In this document: one piece after another, positions 34,746 through 43,735 of the stretch
Layout: each line of letters opens with the position of its first letter
Numbering within the stretch: position 1 is the first letter of the stretch
Source of the DNA: Bacillota bacterium
GTDB lineage: Bacteria > Bacillota > Clostridia > Christensenellales > SZUA-584
Direction: 5' to 3'
Length of the DNA: 64,000 bases
Assembly: GCA_023408075.1 (NCBI GenBank)
Contig: JAEYKW010000011.1
Coordinates: 66,709-130,708 of the forward strand
The notes under the pieces: model-generated
The model's input: the letters and a program-made list of their open reading frames with translations, nothing else
Told to the model about the DNA's origin: nothing
Database searches by the model: none
Program-made: the position numbers and the translations under genes

Positions 34746-35903
34746 TTACTGTTGGATTCCTAAATATTTGGATGTCGCCGCCGCTTTGTTTTGCTTGTGG
34801 ACATACATCAGCTCGTCAATCGTCTTGAATATATCCTTGGCGGTCAGTCCCTTCACATTGGTAAATATCTTGCAGCCGATGCTGAAGCTCAGCTCATAAG
34901 GCAGCTTGCTTTCGGTGTTGTATTGGCAGACGTTTTCCTTGAGTCGGCGCATCACGCGGTCGGGCGTCTGCGGCCCGCATCTGTCGAGCACGATCATAAA
35001 TTCATCACCGCCGTACCGTGCCACAAAATCGCCGCGCCGCACGCTTTTTTTGAGCAGCTTTGACGCATTGACAAGCACCTTGTCCCCCTGTACATGGCCG
35101 TATGTATCGTTGATGGTCTTAAAATTATCAATATCCAGCATCAGTGCCGCGAAATTTCTGTTTTCCTGCAGCCCCTGCACATTCTTATAGACGCCGATGA
35201 GGTCCTCAATATACGCATCGAGATATTTTCTGTTGTGCAGCCCTGTCAAATGATCGAGGTTCATCTTTTCATCGAGCGCAAACAGCTGAAGCATAAGCAA
35301 CCCCACGGTCACGGCAGGCCACACGACAGCCGCGTCAAACGGCCAGATGAACTTGACAACACCCAAAACCGCAAGACATATCGGCCCGACGATATAGGGA
35401 TAGTATTCCCTTTGGTCCATATTTTTTTTACCGCGCCACGTAATAATAAATGCGTAGCCGATATAAAAGATGACTGCACCGCTGATGATGTGAAACAACG
35501 GCCCCCGATCGGCGATGCTTTTAAAGACCACTCCATTGCCAAAATTGAGAATTAAAAGGCCCAATATTATAAAAAGCGGCAGGCTCATCACGAAAAACCC
35601 GCGCCCTTTAACTCTGCGTCCGCTCCGGTAAGTGCAGAATAATGCCCACAATTCGCAAAACAGCACACAAAGAAACAGGACAACGGTGCGCAGGTAATAA
35701 ACCACAGTGTCTGCTTGGCCGTTTTCGCTTTTTTTCAATATGGTCATAGCCGCATTGACAACGAGGAGCAGCATATCACATATGATCAACGAGCGAAACA
35801 AACGCTGGCGGACCCTGTTTTCTCCGCCATTTCTGACATTATTGAATAAAACCACAGCCAGGATTAACAGCGATATGATGTGAATATCATATTGCTCAAA
35901 CAT
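34746..35903 (-). CDS. Membrane GGDEF protein (probable diguanylate cyclase)
   Basis: A 385-residue protein: about seven transmembrane helices (residues 8-205) and a cytosolic GGDEF domain (215-375). NLDHLTGLHNRKYLDAY starts the domain, MLDIDNFKTINDTYGHVQGDKVL carries metal and base ligands, and ARYGGDEFMIVL is the intact catalytic motif. No RxxD inhibitory site is seen just before GGDEF. It should make c-di-GMP. The N-terminal membrane sensor is not a named domain that I recognise. fhs follows after 20 bases, an odd operon partner. Confidence 0.93.
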   Translation of the reverse strand: MFEQYDIHIISLLILAVVLFNNVRNGGENRVRQRLFRSLIICDMLLLVVNAAMTILKKSENGQADTVVYYLRTVVLFLCVLFCELWALFCTYRSGRRVKGRGFFVMSLPLFIILGLLILNFGNGVVFKSIADRGPLFHIISGAVIFYIGYAFIITWRGKKNMDQREYYPYIVGPICLAVLGVVKFIWPFDAAVVWPAVTVGLLMLQLFALDEKMNLDHLTGLHNRKYLDAYIEDLIGVYKNVQGLQENRNFAALMLDIDNFKTINDTYGHVQGDKVLVNASKLLKKSVRRGDFVARYGGDEFMIVLDRCGPQTPDRVMRRLKENVCQYNTESKLPYELSFSIGCKIFTNVKGLTAKDIFKTIDELMYVHKQNKAAATSKYLGIQQ

Positions 35904-35938
35904 CTTTTAACCCTACCCCTTTATTCACACTGCTTTTT

Positions 35939-35967
35939 ATTATATATGCGTTACCCTTATTATACAA
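35939..35967 (-). promoter_or_regulatory. Promoter of the GGDEF-fhs operon
   Basis: On the minus strand TTGTAT (35962-35967), 17 bases, TATAAT (35939-35944). It diverges from the DeoR promoter. Confidence 0.55.
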
Positions 35968-35996
35968 TAAAATTCGACATGAAGCATCTTTTTCCA

Positions 35997-36025
35997 TTGA
36001 CACAAATCTAAAGCAATAATATAAT
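35997..36025 (+). promoter_or_regulatory. Consensus promoter of the DeoR-family gene
   Basis: TTGACA (35997-36002), 17 bases, TATAAT (36020-36025): a perfect match to the sigma-A consensus. Confidence 0.88.
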
Positions 36026-36072
36026 TGTGTTTGGTTGCAGTTAATTGGTTTACGTTTGGATTGGAGGGCAAA

Positions 36073-36834
36073 ATGAGCGATCTTTTAACGCAGGACAGAC
36101 GCGATTACATTGAGAGAAAGCTATATGCCGAGGGCAGTGTGAAGGCATCCGAGCTGGCGGAGCTGTTTGCGGTTTCCTCAGAGACGATCCGCAAGGATTT
36201 TATTTATCTTGAGCAAAAAGGTGTCGCCAAAAAAACATACGGCGGCGCGGTATCCTTGCATACCGCGCACGAGCCGAGCTTTATAGAAAAGTCTGTCAAG
36301 AACCTCGAGGAAAAAACGCGCATCGCCGCAGCGGCGATTGACCGTATTGAAAACGGCATGTCGCTGATTCTCGACGGCGGCTCCACCGTGTTTACGCTCG
36401 CACGCGCGCTCGCCATCAAAAAGGACTTAACCGTGTTTACCGTGGGGCTCAAGGCCGCGCAGATTCTCGATGATTACGGCATCACAACCTATATGCCGGG
36501 CGGCATGATCCGCCACTACAGCAACACGATTGTCGGCGGCTGGGCGTTAAGAAACGTTGCCGAGATCCGTGTGGACATCGCCATACTCGGTACGAGCGGT
36601 TTTTTAGGCCGGCAAGGCCCGTGCGTGGAAAACTTTCAGGAGGCCGATTTAAAGCGGGCGATGATCAGTGCGGGCAACCGCGTGATCGTCCTTGGTGACG
36701 CGGATAAATCCACGACGCAGGCTGTGATTGAGTTTGCGAAATGGCGCGACATCGACGAATTGATTACCGACAATCGCATTGAGAGCGACATACTGGACAC
36801 GATACGGCAAGACACGCTTGTGACTGCCGTTTAA
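36073..36834 (+). CDS. DeoR family sugar-metabolism regulator
   Basis: A 253-residue repressor. The N-terminal winged helix reads DRRDYIERKLYAEGSVKASELAELFAVSSETIRKDF, followed by KGVAKKTYGGAV, the family hinge; the C-terminal DeoR sensor domain has ILDGGSTVFTLARAL and the late GDADKSTTQAVIEFA with the phosphate-sugar-binding loop. ATG 36073 is preceded by GGAGGG; the longer frame from 36025 is rejected. It stands 20 bases before a dehydrogenase gene and probably controls it in response to a phosphorylated sugar. Confidence 0.93.
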   Translation: MSDLLTQDRRDYIERKLYAEGSVKASELAELFAVSSETIRKDFIYLEQKGVAKKTYGGAVSLHTAHEPSFIEKSVKNLEEKTRIAAAAIDRIENGMSLILDGGSTVFTLARALAIKKDLTVFTVGLKAAQILDDYGITTYMPGGMIRHYSNTIVGGWALRNVAEIRVDIAILGTSGFLGRQGPCVENFQEADLKRAMISAGNRVIVLGDADKSTTQAVIEFAKWRDIDELITDNRIESDILDTIRQDTLVTAV

Positions 36835-36854
36835 TCAATTTAAAGGAGATAAAG

Positions 36855-38111
36855 ATGTTAACCAAAGCAGTCAGAATATACGGCGCTCATGATCTTCGGC
36901 TCGAGACCTTTGAGCTGCCGCCCATTCAGGAAGATGAAATTCTCGCCAAAGTCGTATCCGACAGCCTGTGCATGTCGTCGTACAAAGCGGCGGAGCTGGG
37001 GACGGCGCATAAGCGCGTTCCGAATGACGTGGCGCAGAACCCGACGATACTCGGACACGAGTTCTGCGGCGAAATCATCGAAGTCGGCGCAAAGTGGCGC
37101 AGTCAGTTCTCCCCGGGCGATAAGTTTTCCATACAGCCCGCGCTCAATTACAAAGGCTCTCAGGATGCGCCCGGCTATTCGTTTCGTTACATCGGCGGAG
37201 ACGCCACCTATGTGGTGATCCCTCAAGAGGTGATGACGCAGCAGTGTCTGCTCAAGTACGATTCCGATGCTTTTTTCTACGGATCGCTTGCCGAGCCTTT
37301 AAGCTGCATCATCGGGACGTTTCATTCCTTTTACCATACGCGTCTGGGCGAATACGTGCACGATATGGGCGTTGTGGAAGGCGGCAATATGGCCATACTC
37401 GCGGGGGCGGGGCCGATGGGTCTTGGTGCTATCGATTACGCGATACACTGCAGCCGCCGCCCGAGGCTGCTCGTTGTCACAGACATCGACGATAAACGTC
37501 TGGCGCGCGCTCAGTGCATCTACCCGGCGGAGGAAGCGCAGCGCTATGGCGTGGAGCTGCATTATTTTAATACGAGTGATCCCGCATCGCTCGAGCAAAT
37601 TATGGCGCTGACGGGCGGCAAAGGCTTTAACGATGTGCTTGTGATGGCGCCCGTGCCGTCTGTGATTGAAATGGGCGACAAACTGCTTTGCTTTGACGGC
37701 TGCCTGAGCTTTTTTGCGGGCCCCACGGATACCGGCTTTTCGGCGAAGCTCAATTTCTACAGTGTCCACTATTCATACACACACGCGCTCGGCACCTCGG
37801 GCGGCAACACGGACGATATGCGCGAAGCGCTTGAGATGATATCCAAAGGCCTGTTGAATCCCGCGTCGATGATCACACACGTGGGCGGGCTCGATGCGGT
37901 ACCGGATGCCACAAACAATCTCGCGAAGATACCGGGCGGCAAAAAGCTCATTTATACGCATATTTCAATGCCGCTGACCGCTATTGACGATCTTGCGCAG
38001 AGCGACGATCCCGTGCTTTTGGAGCTCGCCAAAATCACATCGGCCAACGGAGGGTTCTGGTGCGCCGAGGCGGAAAAGTATCTGCTCGCACACGGCAAGC
38101 CCATAGAATAA
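36855..38111 (+). CDS. Zinc-type sugar-phosphate dehydrogenase, L-sorbose-1-phosphate reductase-like
   Basis: A 418-residue medium-chain dehydrogenase. The catalytic part has LCMSSYKAAELG (zinc Cys region) and NPTILGHEFCGEIIEVG, the nucleotide fold has ILAGAGPMGLGAIDYA and VVTDIDDKRLARAQ. The longer chain and the YSFRYIGGDATYVVIPQEV block are like SorE (L-sorbose-1-phosphate reductase) proteins, which is the best guess at substrate. The preceding DeoR regulator is consistent with a phosphorylated sugar. No PTS genes are near. AAAGGAG precedes the ATG. Confidence 0.8.
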   Translation: MLTKAVRIYGAHDLRLETFELPPIQEDEILAKVVSDSLCMSSYKAAELGTAHKRVPNDVAQNPTILGHEFCGEIIEVGAKWRSQFSPGDKFSIQPALNYKGSQDAPGYSFRYIGGDATYVVIPQEVMTQQCLLKYDSDAFFYGSLAEPLSCIIGTFHSFYHTRLGEYVHDMGVVEGGNMAILAGAGPMGLGAIDYAIHCSRRPRLLVVTDIDDKRLARAQCIYPAEEAQRYGVELHYFNTSDPASLEQIMALTGGKGFNDVLVMAPVPSVIEMGDKLLCFDGCLSFFAGPTDTGFSAKLNFYSVHYSYTHALGTSGGNTDDMREALEMISKGLLNPASMITHVGGLDAVPDATNNLAKIPGGKKLIYTHISMPLTAIDDLAQSDDPVLLELAKITSANGGFWCAEAEKYLLAHGKPIE

Positions 38112-38119
38112 CGTGGGGA

Positions 38120-38148
38120 TAGTCAACCGCTGCGCTGTCTGGTATAAT
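38120..38148 (+). promoter_or_regulatory. Probable pgsA promoter inside the terminator
   Basis: TAGTCA (38120-38125), 17 bases, TATAAT (38143-38148) with an extended TGG. Transcripts would begin near 38155 and carry only the 3' arm of the hairpin. Confidence 0.5.
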
Positions 38149-38170
38149 AAGCAAAGACAGCGCAGTTTTT
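38130..38170 (+). terminator. Terminator after the dehydrogenase gene, with a promoter in its loop
   Basis: An 11-bp perfect stem CTGCGCTGTCT (38130-38140)/AGACAGCGCAG (38155-38165) and five T residues. The 14-base loop contains TATAAT (38143-38148) preceded by TGG, an extended -10 element. Confidence 0.88.
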
Positions 38171-38219
38171 ATATTTTATTGGACCATTTTGCAACCAACG
38201 GCGCTGCCGCCTAATCTGC

Positions 38220-38774
38220 ATGGGGAGCGTGTTCGTATTGCACAGAATACCTTTGAATTTGCCCAACATCATCACTCTCTTTCGGTTTGCCTTGGTGCCG
38301 GTATCGACGATACTGATTTATTTTGATATGCTGGTTCCCGCGCTGATCGCTTATATCGTCGCGTGCGGGACAGACCTGCTGGACGGCTATATTGCGCGCA
38401 AGCACAAGCTCGTGACGCAGGCGGGTATGCTGCTGGATCCGCTGGCGGACAAGCTGATGTCTGTTTTCGCGGTGATCGCTTTCACCGTCACGGGTGTGCT
38501 GCCCTGGCTTGTGCTTATCATCATTCTCGTAAAAGAGCTGCTGATGGTTTCGGGCGGTGTTTTTCTCTATTTCAGAGATATCGTGGCACCGGCCAATACG
38601 TTCGGCAAAATCGCGGCGTTTATTTTCAATGTGTCCGTTGGCCTGACGTTTCTTTATAAGCTGGTCTCGCCGTGGCATATTTATTTCATCTGCTTTGCGC
38701 TGGTGATTACCATCGCGTCGCTCGCGCAGTACGCTTATTTCAACATGTACAAAAAGCTCAGGAAAAAAACCTAA
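38220..38774 (+). CDS. pgsA: CDP-alcohol phosphatidyltransferase (PgsA-like)
   Basis: A 184-residue membrane enzyme with five or six helices. The catalytic motif DLLDGYIARKHKLVTQAGMLLDPLADK (as DxxDGxxAR, then GxxxDxxxD) lies at about residues 57-83. Size and N-terminus (NLPNIITLFRFALVP) fit phosphatidylglycerophosphate synthase, which makes the first anionic phospholipid precursor; other CDP-alcohol acceptors are possible. ATG 38220 has no good ribosome site; GTG 38229 follows GGGGAGC closely and TTG 38238 is also possible. Confidence 0.88.
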   Translation: MGSVFVLHRIPLNLPNIITLFRFALVPVSTILIYFDMLVPALIAYIVACGTDLLDGYIARKHKLVTQAGMLLDPLADKLMSVFAVIAFTVTGVLPWLVLIIILVKELLMVSGGVFLYFRDIVAPANTFGKIAAFIFNVSVGLTFLYKLVSPWHIYFICFALVITIASLAQYAYFNMYKKLRKKT

Positions 38775-38805
38775 ACTCAATTGGTAAAGCGAAATAAAGT
38801 TCTGA

Positions 38806-38830
38806 ATCCCCCTTAACGGGGGGTTTTTTA
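38806..38830 (+). terminator. Terminator of pgsA
   Basis: CCCCC-ttaac-GGGGG hairpin followed by six T residues. Confidence 0.85.
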
Positions 38831-38845
38831 TGCTTTTCATAAAAT

Positions 38846-38896
38846 AATGATGCTGGCTGAGAGCTTTCGCCTTCAAGCGACTGAGGGAGAGGCCAA
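38846..38896 (-). repeat. Dispersed intergenic repeat, copy in reverse orientation
   Basis: Read on the minus strand it gives CTCTCCCTCAGTCGCTTG, AAGGCGAAAGCTCTCAGCC: the same CCCTCAGTC start and inverted core as the copy at 59738, but the following G-rich hairpin is missing. Confidence 0.5.
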
Positions 38897-38992
38897 ATGC
38901 TATTGACTCGTTCGCTTATGCGGCACTCACATGGGATTGTCCTTTATTTCAGCAGTGCGGCACGCTCAGCGTGACAGTAGAGATCGCGCGAC

Positions 38993-39037
38993 AAACCCCT
39001 CTGAAGAGAGCTGTCGCCGTTATTGACTGATGAGATG
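38993..39037 (-). repeat. Dispersed intergenic repeat, copy in reverse orientation
   Basis: On the minus strand it reads CATCTCATCAGTCAATAA, CGGCGACAGCTCTCTTCAGA, GGGG. CTCATCAGTC, GGCGACAGCT and the CTCTTCAGAGGGG hairpin match the copy at 59738 in order. Confidence 0.6.
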
Positions 39038-39264
39038 TTTATACATGCAATCTTTGTGGCCTCATCCGGTGCTGCACCGTGCATTTTGTCCACAAGAAGC
39101 CGGCTGTTGTGGATAAAAGCCCCCGGCGGCACCAAAAAGCAAAGAGCCGGTCACCCGGTTGGATGCCCGGCCCGGCATATCAAGAAACGTCTGATCCCTC
39201 TGTCACCGGCAGGTGCTTGGAGAGAGAAAAAGGATTTCACAGACCTCTCTGGGGCAGCTTTGGC

Positions 39265-41151
39265 TTAGTTGATGTAATGCATGCTGATGGACTGTGATTC
39301 GTCCGCAGCATCAAAACGGAACTTGCAGAAATTGAAATCGGGCGGCCCGGCCGGCGGCGCAGTGATGTTGGAATATCCCATACCCTCGCTCGGCACCTCG
39401 CCGTTCATATCCACAGCGCTGTTGCCGTTTTCGTCATGAACGGCCAGTATGCTGTATTCACCGTACGGAAGATCGGCAAATACGACTTCGGACTGACCTT
39501 CTATGATAGTGCCCGCAAGAAATAAATACGGCTCCTGCGCCATGGGCGCCTGATTATACAGCATCACCATCACATTGCCCGCATCGCTTCGCAGACAGTT
39601 CACCTTAACGGTCAGGGTACCGCTTCCGACAAGCGCGGGCGCTTCCTCCTCGCTCAGAGCATCCAGATCACCAATGGACACGCGCATCACCGAGACGGCG
39701 TACCACGAGTTCGGAACTGAAAAGTTCCCCAGCGTCTGGCTAACCGTGAGCGCTTTGGACGAAATCCATTGGCTTACGGAATATTTGTCACTGGCATATT
39801 GCCTTTGCACAAGCCAAATGCGCGGTGTTCCTTCAATATCATCCAGTGCGTCTATGGTAACACCGTTCGGCTTAAACGCGTCAAAGTTGCTGAAGCCTTC
39901 ATAGCCCTTGCGCTCATAATAGTAATGCTTTTGTTCGGGGAAATAGTAGCTGAAGGTGCCAAACGTGTGCTCGTCCGTATGCAGGAACACATCGCCGGGC
40001 TGAGCCTGATCGGACATTCTGGCTTCAACCTCTTTCATGGGGCCGTTGACGCGCTCGGTCATATTTGCGTAGGTTTGAGGCACGCACAAGGCTGCGAGCA
40101 CACCGGTTGCAACCACAAGCAGGACGATTCTTTTATTTGTTGCCAAGCCATAAACGACGGCCAGCAAAAACAACCCCAGTACCGGCACCATATACCGCTC
40201 GACAAGCACCGGGCGAATCACAAACGACGCCGCAATGCCGACCGCTATCGTGAGCACATAGGCGCTGATTGCCAGAATGGGCATTTTCACATCCGCGTCT
40301 TTTTTCTTTATTTGATAAATAATGCCCCAAACGATCCACACTGCACAGATGGCAAACGGGATAATTCCCGCGGTCAGATGATTCACGTCCGGAAATTTAT
40401 CTCCGAACGGATACACAAAAACGCTTAAAATGATTTTTCCGGTGACCGGGGATATCCAGAAATCACCCGATACGCGGCTCATCTGGCCGGTCAGCGTGAG
40501 CACCCACGGCAGATATAAGACAACCAAAATGCCCGCCGCAATCAAAAACGGATTCCGCTTCTTTTTATCCCGGATGCAGTAAACAAGCATCACGGCGAAG
40601 ATCATGACAACCGCAAGCAATGCATAGTAATGCATATAAGCGGCGGCTGCCGAAAAAACGATGAACAGCACCCAGTCCTTCTTCCGGCCGTCCCTTTGAG
40701 CCAGATACCCGTATAAAGCGCTGCCCGTCACAAAAAAGGCCGACCACGTATACATGCGCGCCTCATGCGACATGGCAATTGTGATCGGCAGTATAAACGT
40801 CAGCAATGAGAAAAGGATACCGGCCCGCGTTCCAATGGCACGGCGCACCGGCCCGATACCGAGCGCGGCCAGCGCTGCGGTGCCGAGCACCGAAAACAGC
40901 CGCAGAACAAACACGGACGTTCCGAACAGCAGGCAGAACGGTTTTAAGAGCAGGTAATAAAGCGGGGGATGGCTGTCACCGCCCGATATGGTGATGATGT
41001 CTCCAACCGGCTGGTCCACGATTGCCGCCGTATAAGATTCGTCATACCATAGGCTGTCGTTTGTGATGTTGATAAATAACAGGGCCATTCCAAGAACAAT
41101 GATGACAGAAAAAATGAGCATAATAGCAGGGGTCAGCTTTTTTTGGTCCAT
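39265..41151 (-). CDS. GT-C membrane glycosyltransferase fused to a DUF2141 domain
   Basis: A 628-residue protein with two parts. Residues 1-370 carry about ten transmembrane helices and the GT-C plan of PMT/ArnT-like enzymes: SLWYDESYTAAIV just after TM1 has the catalytic acidic residues, then SGGDSHPPLYYLLLKPF. Residues 370-510 form an extracytoplasmic domain, and residues about 510-628 match DUF2141: LTVKVNCLRSDAGNVMVMLYN, VFADLPYGEYSILAVHDENGNSAVDMNGEVPSEGMGYSN. The enzyme would use a lipid-linked sugar outside the membrane. The acceptor is unknown. The DUF2141 fusion is unusual. Confidence 0.82.
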   Translation of the reverse strand: MDQKKLTPAIMLIFSVIIVLGMALLFINITNDSLWYDESYTAAIVDQPVGDIITISGGDSHPPLYYLLLKPFCLLFGTSVFVLRLFSVLGTAALAALGIGPVRRAIGTRAGILFSLLTFILPITIAMSHEARMYTWSAFFVTGSALYGYLAQRDGRKKDWVLFIVFSAAAAYMHYYALLAVVMIFAVMLVYCIRDKKKRNPFLIAAGILVVLYLPWVLTLTGQMSRVSGDFWISPVTGKIILSVFVYPFGDKFPDVNHLTAGIIPFAICAVWIVWGIIYQIKKKDADVKMPILAISAYVLTIAVGIAASFVIRPVLVERYMVPVLGLFLLAVVYGLATNKRIVLLVVATGVLAALCVPQTYANMTERVNGPMKEVEARMSDQAQPGDVFLHTDEHTFGTFSYYFPEQKHYYYERKGYEGFSNFDAFKPNGVTIDALDDIEGTPRIWLVQRQYASDKYSVSQWISSKALTVSQTLGNFSVPNSWYAVSVMRVSIGDLDALSEEEAPALVGSGTLTVKVNCLRSDAGNVMVMLYNQAPMAQEPYLFLAGTIIEGQSEVVFADLPYGEYSILAVHDENGNSAVDMNGEVPSEGMGYSNITAPPAGPPDFNFCKFRFDAADESQSISMHYIN

Positions 41152-41351
41152 AACTTAACCTCTTTGTATAATTACTTATCCGTGGAATTAAGTCATTACT
41201 ATTAAGCCGGTCTCCACCGATAGACTTGGGTAAACAAATAGAATGCGCATTCTTTGGCAGCCGGACTTTATGAATAAGTATGAAGTGAAACAAAGAAGTA
41301 TGGTCAAACAGGCCGGGGTATATTTCAATGAAAGAAAAAAACTTAATTCAA

Positions 41352-41376
41352 AGGCCGCATTGTTTCAATGCGGCCT
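41352..41376 (-). terminator. Terminator of the dapF-cca-hydrolase-propeller operon
   Basis: A 9-10-bp stem GGCCGCATTG/CAATGCGGCC with a tttc loop, 22 bases past the stop codon at 41398; a TTTGAATTAAGTTTTTTT tract follows on the minus strand. Confidence 0.75.
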
Positions 41377-41397
41377 GATCTTCTTATTAGGATTCGC

Positions 41398-42630
41398 TTA
41401 CGGCACCTGCGCGTAGAACACGATGTTCGCGCCGGTCAAATCGGTGATATCGTACCATGCGACATTCTTGCCGCACGCGCTGGAAAGCAGCACGCGTTTG
41501 CTGTCAGCTGTCAAGCGTCCCGAGCTCTGATCTGCAAAATAGTAGATAAACACGGCTTCGTCCTTGGTGTATGCCACATACCCGTCGCCCACATCATAAT
41601 TGACGACATTTTCTGCAATCACGGTCGGGGCCGAATACGTATCGCCCTGCTTCGTACACAAATACAGCTTGTTCACATCGGCATAGGTATCCACAAACAC
41701 GATATTGTCGCCGGTGATCTTCGGATCCAGCACACTGACGCCCGGCAAGAACAATATCCGCTGCTGGTCGCCGCCCTGCGTGAGGGGAATCACACAGATT
41801 TCGGCTTCCGCCGTGTTGCTCGAACCGACAAGCAGTGAACTCTCCTGTTTGGGCTGTACATAAACGATGGCGCTGTCCGACATATACGGCGAGCTCAGCG
41901 CAAACGGTGTATTAACGAAAACCTCTATTTCTTCGGTTTCCCGCGTGGGCAGATGATAAAGAATCAACCGATCGGTACCCTTGCTCGTCTGCTGAAGCCA
42001 CAGCGCATATTCCCCCGAAAGAGAAACCTTGGGCTTGCCGTATGCATACTCGCGCATCACGAACGACTCGCCTGTCGCGCGGTCGAAGCCGCAGACGGCA
42101 CCGCCGTATTCATCCTTGCAGTCGAGATAGACGATATATTTGTCGTTCATTTTGGGCTCGAACAACGTGGCATATTTCTTCGTGATACCCGTCACTTCCG
42201 CAGTTTGCTGAGTATCAAGGCTGTATATTGCAATTTTATTGATATCCGGCGTTGCCTCACCGGTCTGCCCGGTGGAAAACACGGCTTCCTGTCCGAATAT
42301 ATAAGGATCGTTTATCGACTGGTTTGCGGTTGTCAGCTCTTTATCCAGGTCGGACATGTCTGCCCGGGCCACAGGCGTCGCCGCAGGTGCGGGCGTTTCA
42401 GTGACCGTTTGGGTTTCAACGGGCTCTGCATTGCCGCCGAAAAGCGGAACAATCACGAAGATAATAAGCAGCACCAGCGCAATGGCACCGACACCGATAC
42501 CGCCGAATTTAAGGAGCGGCCCAAAGTTTGACAAGCGAAAACGGGACATCCGCCTGGAGCTGCGGCCTGTACGCATCCGCATGTTGCGCCTTCTTCGCAT
42601 TTTTCTCATTCTGTCACCAAATCCAAACAC
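41398..42630 (-). CDS. Membrane-anchored beta-propeller-like protein with Arg-rich N-terminus
   Basis: A 410-residue protein. The first 35 residues are strikingly basic (MRKMRRRRNMRMRTGRSSRR), then one transmembrane helix (residues 43-65), a Thr/Pro/Ala linker, and from about 100 a repeat-containing domain with TolB-like strands (KIAIYSLDTQQTAEVTG, KYIVYLDCKDEYGGAVCGFD, ENVVNYDVGDGYVAYT). Type II topology with an extracytoplasmic propeller is expected. No enzyme motif was seen. It is the last gene of the dapF operon. A protein of the same design lies at 56.0 kb. Confidence 0.65.
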   Translation of the reverse strand: MFGFGDRMRKMRRRRNMRMRTGRSSRRMSRFRLSNFGPLLKFGGIGVGAIALVLLIIFVIVPLFGGNAEPVETQTVTETPAPAATPVARADMSDLDKELTTANQSINDPYIFGQEAVFSTGQTGEATPDINKIAIYSLDTQQTAEVTGITKKYATLFEPKMNDKYIVYLDCKDEYGGAVCGFDRATGESFVMREYAYGKPKVSLSGEYALWLQQTSKGTDRLILYHLPTRETEEIEVFVNTPFALSSPYMSDSAIVYVQPKQESSLLVGSSNTAEAEICVIPLTQGGDQQRILFLPGVSVLDPKITGDNIVFVDTYADVNKLYLCTKQGDTYSAPTVIAENVVNYDVGDGYVAYTKDEAVFIYYFADQSSGRLTADSKRVLLSSACGKNVAWYDITDLTGANIVFYAQVP

Positions 42631-42696
42631 GTTTGATACCCTCCAAGCGAGTTTTATCCTGTGTCATTTCCTATCTATTATAACAAATAAAACGCA

Positions 42697-43677
42697 TTAT
42701 TCAACCACCGGCCAGCTTTCGGCCTGTTCCGGCTGCTTGTCCTCACGTAAAAACGCGAGCGTCTCTTCGTTAAACCTTTCGGGCTTTTCTTCATGAACAA
42801 AATGTGCGCAGTTGCGCAGGCGCACAAACCGCTTATGCTGGAGCGGCGTTGTGATGGACCGAATGATTTCCTCCGGATGAATACGGTCATCAAGCCCCTG
42901 GAATATCAGTATCTGTTTTTTTATCCCCTTGAGCATTGCGCGGACATTTGTATCGTCAAAATGCAGCATAGAGCGCACGAGCGTTTCTCTTGTCTCCTTG
43001 TTCAAAAACGGGTCATAGTAGCCTGCAAGCACATCGTCCGTGAGCTGTGTCGCATCAAAATAACAATTGGCAAGCACGCTACGCGCGGTGGTCTCGCTTA
43101 AAAAATGCTTGAAATAAAACGCACCCAAACGTGTGCTCAGCAATTTCAGAGAAAGCGGATAATGGCTGTTCGGGCCGCCCGGCGACACGAGCACCACCCT
43201 GCCGACCCTTTTGGGGTGTGTGGCAGCGAACGCCAACGCGCTGAGCGCCCCGGTAGAAAATCCGGCAATATGCGTCTTTTTAACCCCGATCGCGTCGAGG
43301 AACGCCCTGAGAACCAGCGCATATTCTTCCACCGTATAATAAATGTTAAGATGCCCGCTGTATCCAAACCCCGCCAAGTCCGGCGCAATCACGCAGTAGC
43401 CGTTTTCCGCAAAGTAGTCAATGCTGTTCCGCCATGTATAAAGCGACTGCCCGAGGCCGTGAACAAGCAAAAGCGGTTCACCCTCGCCTTTTTCAAGGTA
43501 GTGCAGCTTTGTCTCAAAACGGAGCGCTTCCTTACCCATTTCGGTTTCGCTGAAAATATCAAAAGAAATGTCCGCATACGCGCCCATATATTCATTATTT
43601 TCAAATAGTTTTTCTTTTTTGCGTCTGTATCTTGACAATTCAAACGCCCCCAACCCTATCATTTTCGGTTTCATCAT
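42697..43677 (-). CDS. Alpha/beta hydrolase
   Basis: A 326-residue alpha/beta-hydrolase fold protein. The oxyanion strand is LLLVHGLGQSLYTW near residue 75, the nucleophile elbow reads GFSTGALSAL (Ser in G-F-S-T-G) near 144, the Asp is likely in FQGLDDRIHP, and the His in NCAHFVHEEKPERF near 300. No signal peptide is seen; the first 30 residues are basic and may attach to the membrane. Two adjacent ATG codons at 43677 and 43674 are possible starts; a GTG at 43707 is also in frame. Substrate is unknown. Confidence 0.85.
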   Translation of the reverse strand: MMKPKMIGLGAFELSRYRRKKEKLFENNEYMGAYADISFDIFSETEMGKEALRFETKLHYLEKGEGEPLLLVHGLGQSLYTWRNSIDYFAENGYCVIAPDLAGFGYSGHLNIYYTVEEYALVLRAFLDAIGVKKTHIAGFSTGALSALAFAATHPKRVGRVVLVSPGGPNSHYPLSLKLLSTRLGAFYFKHFLSETTARSVLANCYFDATQLTDDVLAGYYDPFLNKETRETLVRSMLHFDDTNVRAMLKGIKKQILIFQGLDDRIHPEEIIRSITTPLQHKRFVRLRNCAHFVHEEKPERFNEETLAFLREDKQPEQAESWPVVE

Positions 43678-43735
43678 ACTACGGCAGGGCCGACAATTCA
43701 AGTACACCTGTCATCACGATGCAATAATTGTCACA

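Larger units (their letters stand above)
38775..39264. other. Intergenic region with terminator and two repeat copies
   Basis: The 490 bases between two convergent genes hold the pgsA terminator and repeat copies at 38846-38896 and 38993-39037. The frames at 38944-39135 and 39023-39297 look like translated repeats and lack ribosome sites. Confidence 0.6.

Noticed and set aside
38944..39297. Two overlapping frames on opposite strands between pgsA and the GT-C gene
   Set aside because: Translated dispersed repeats with no ribosome site.
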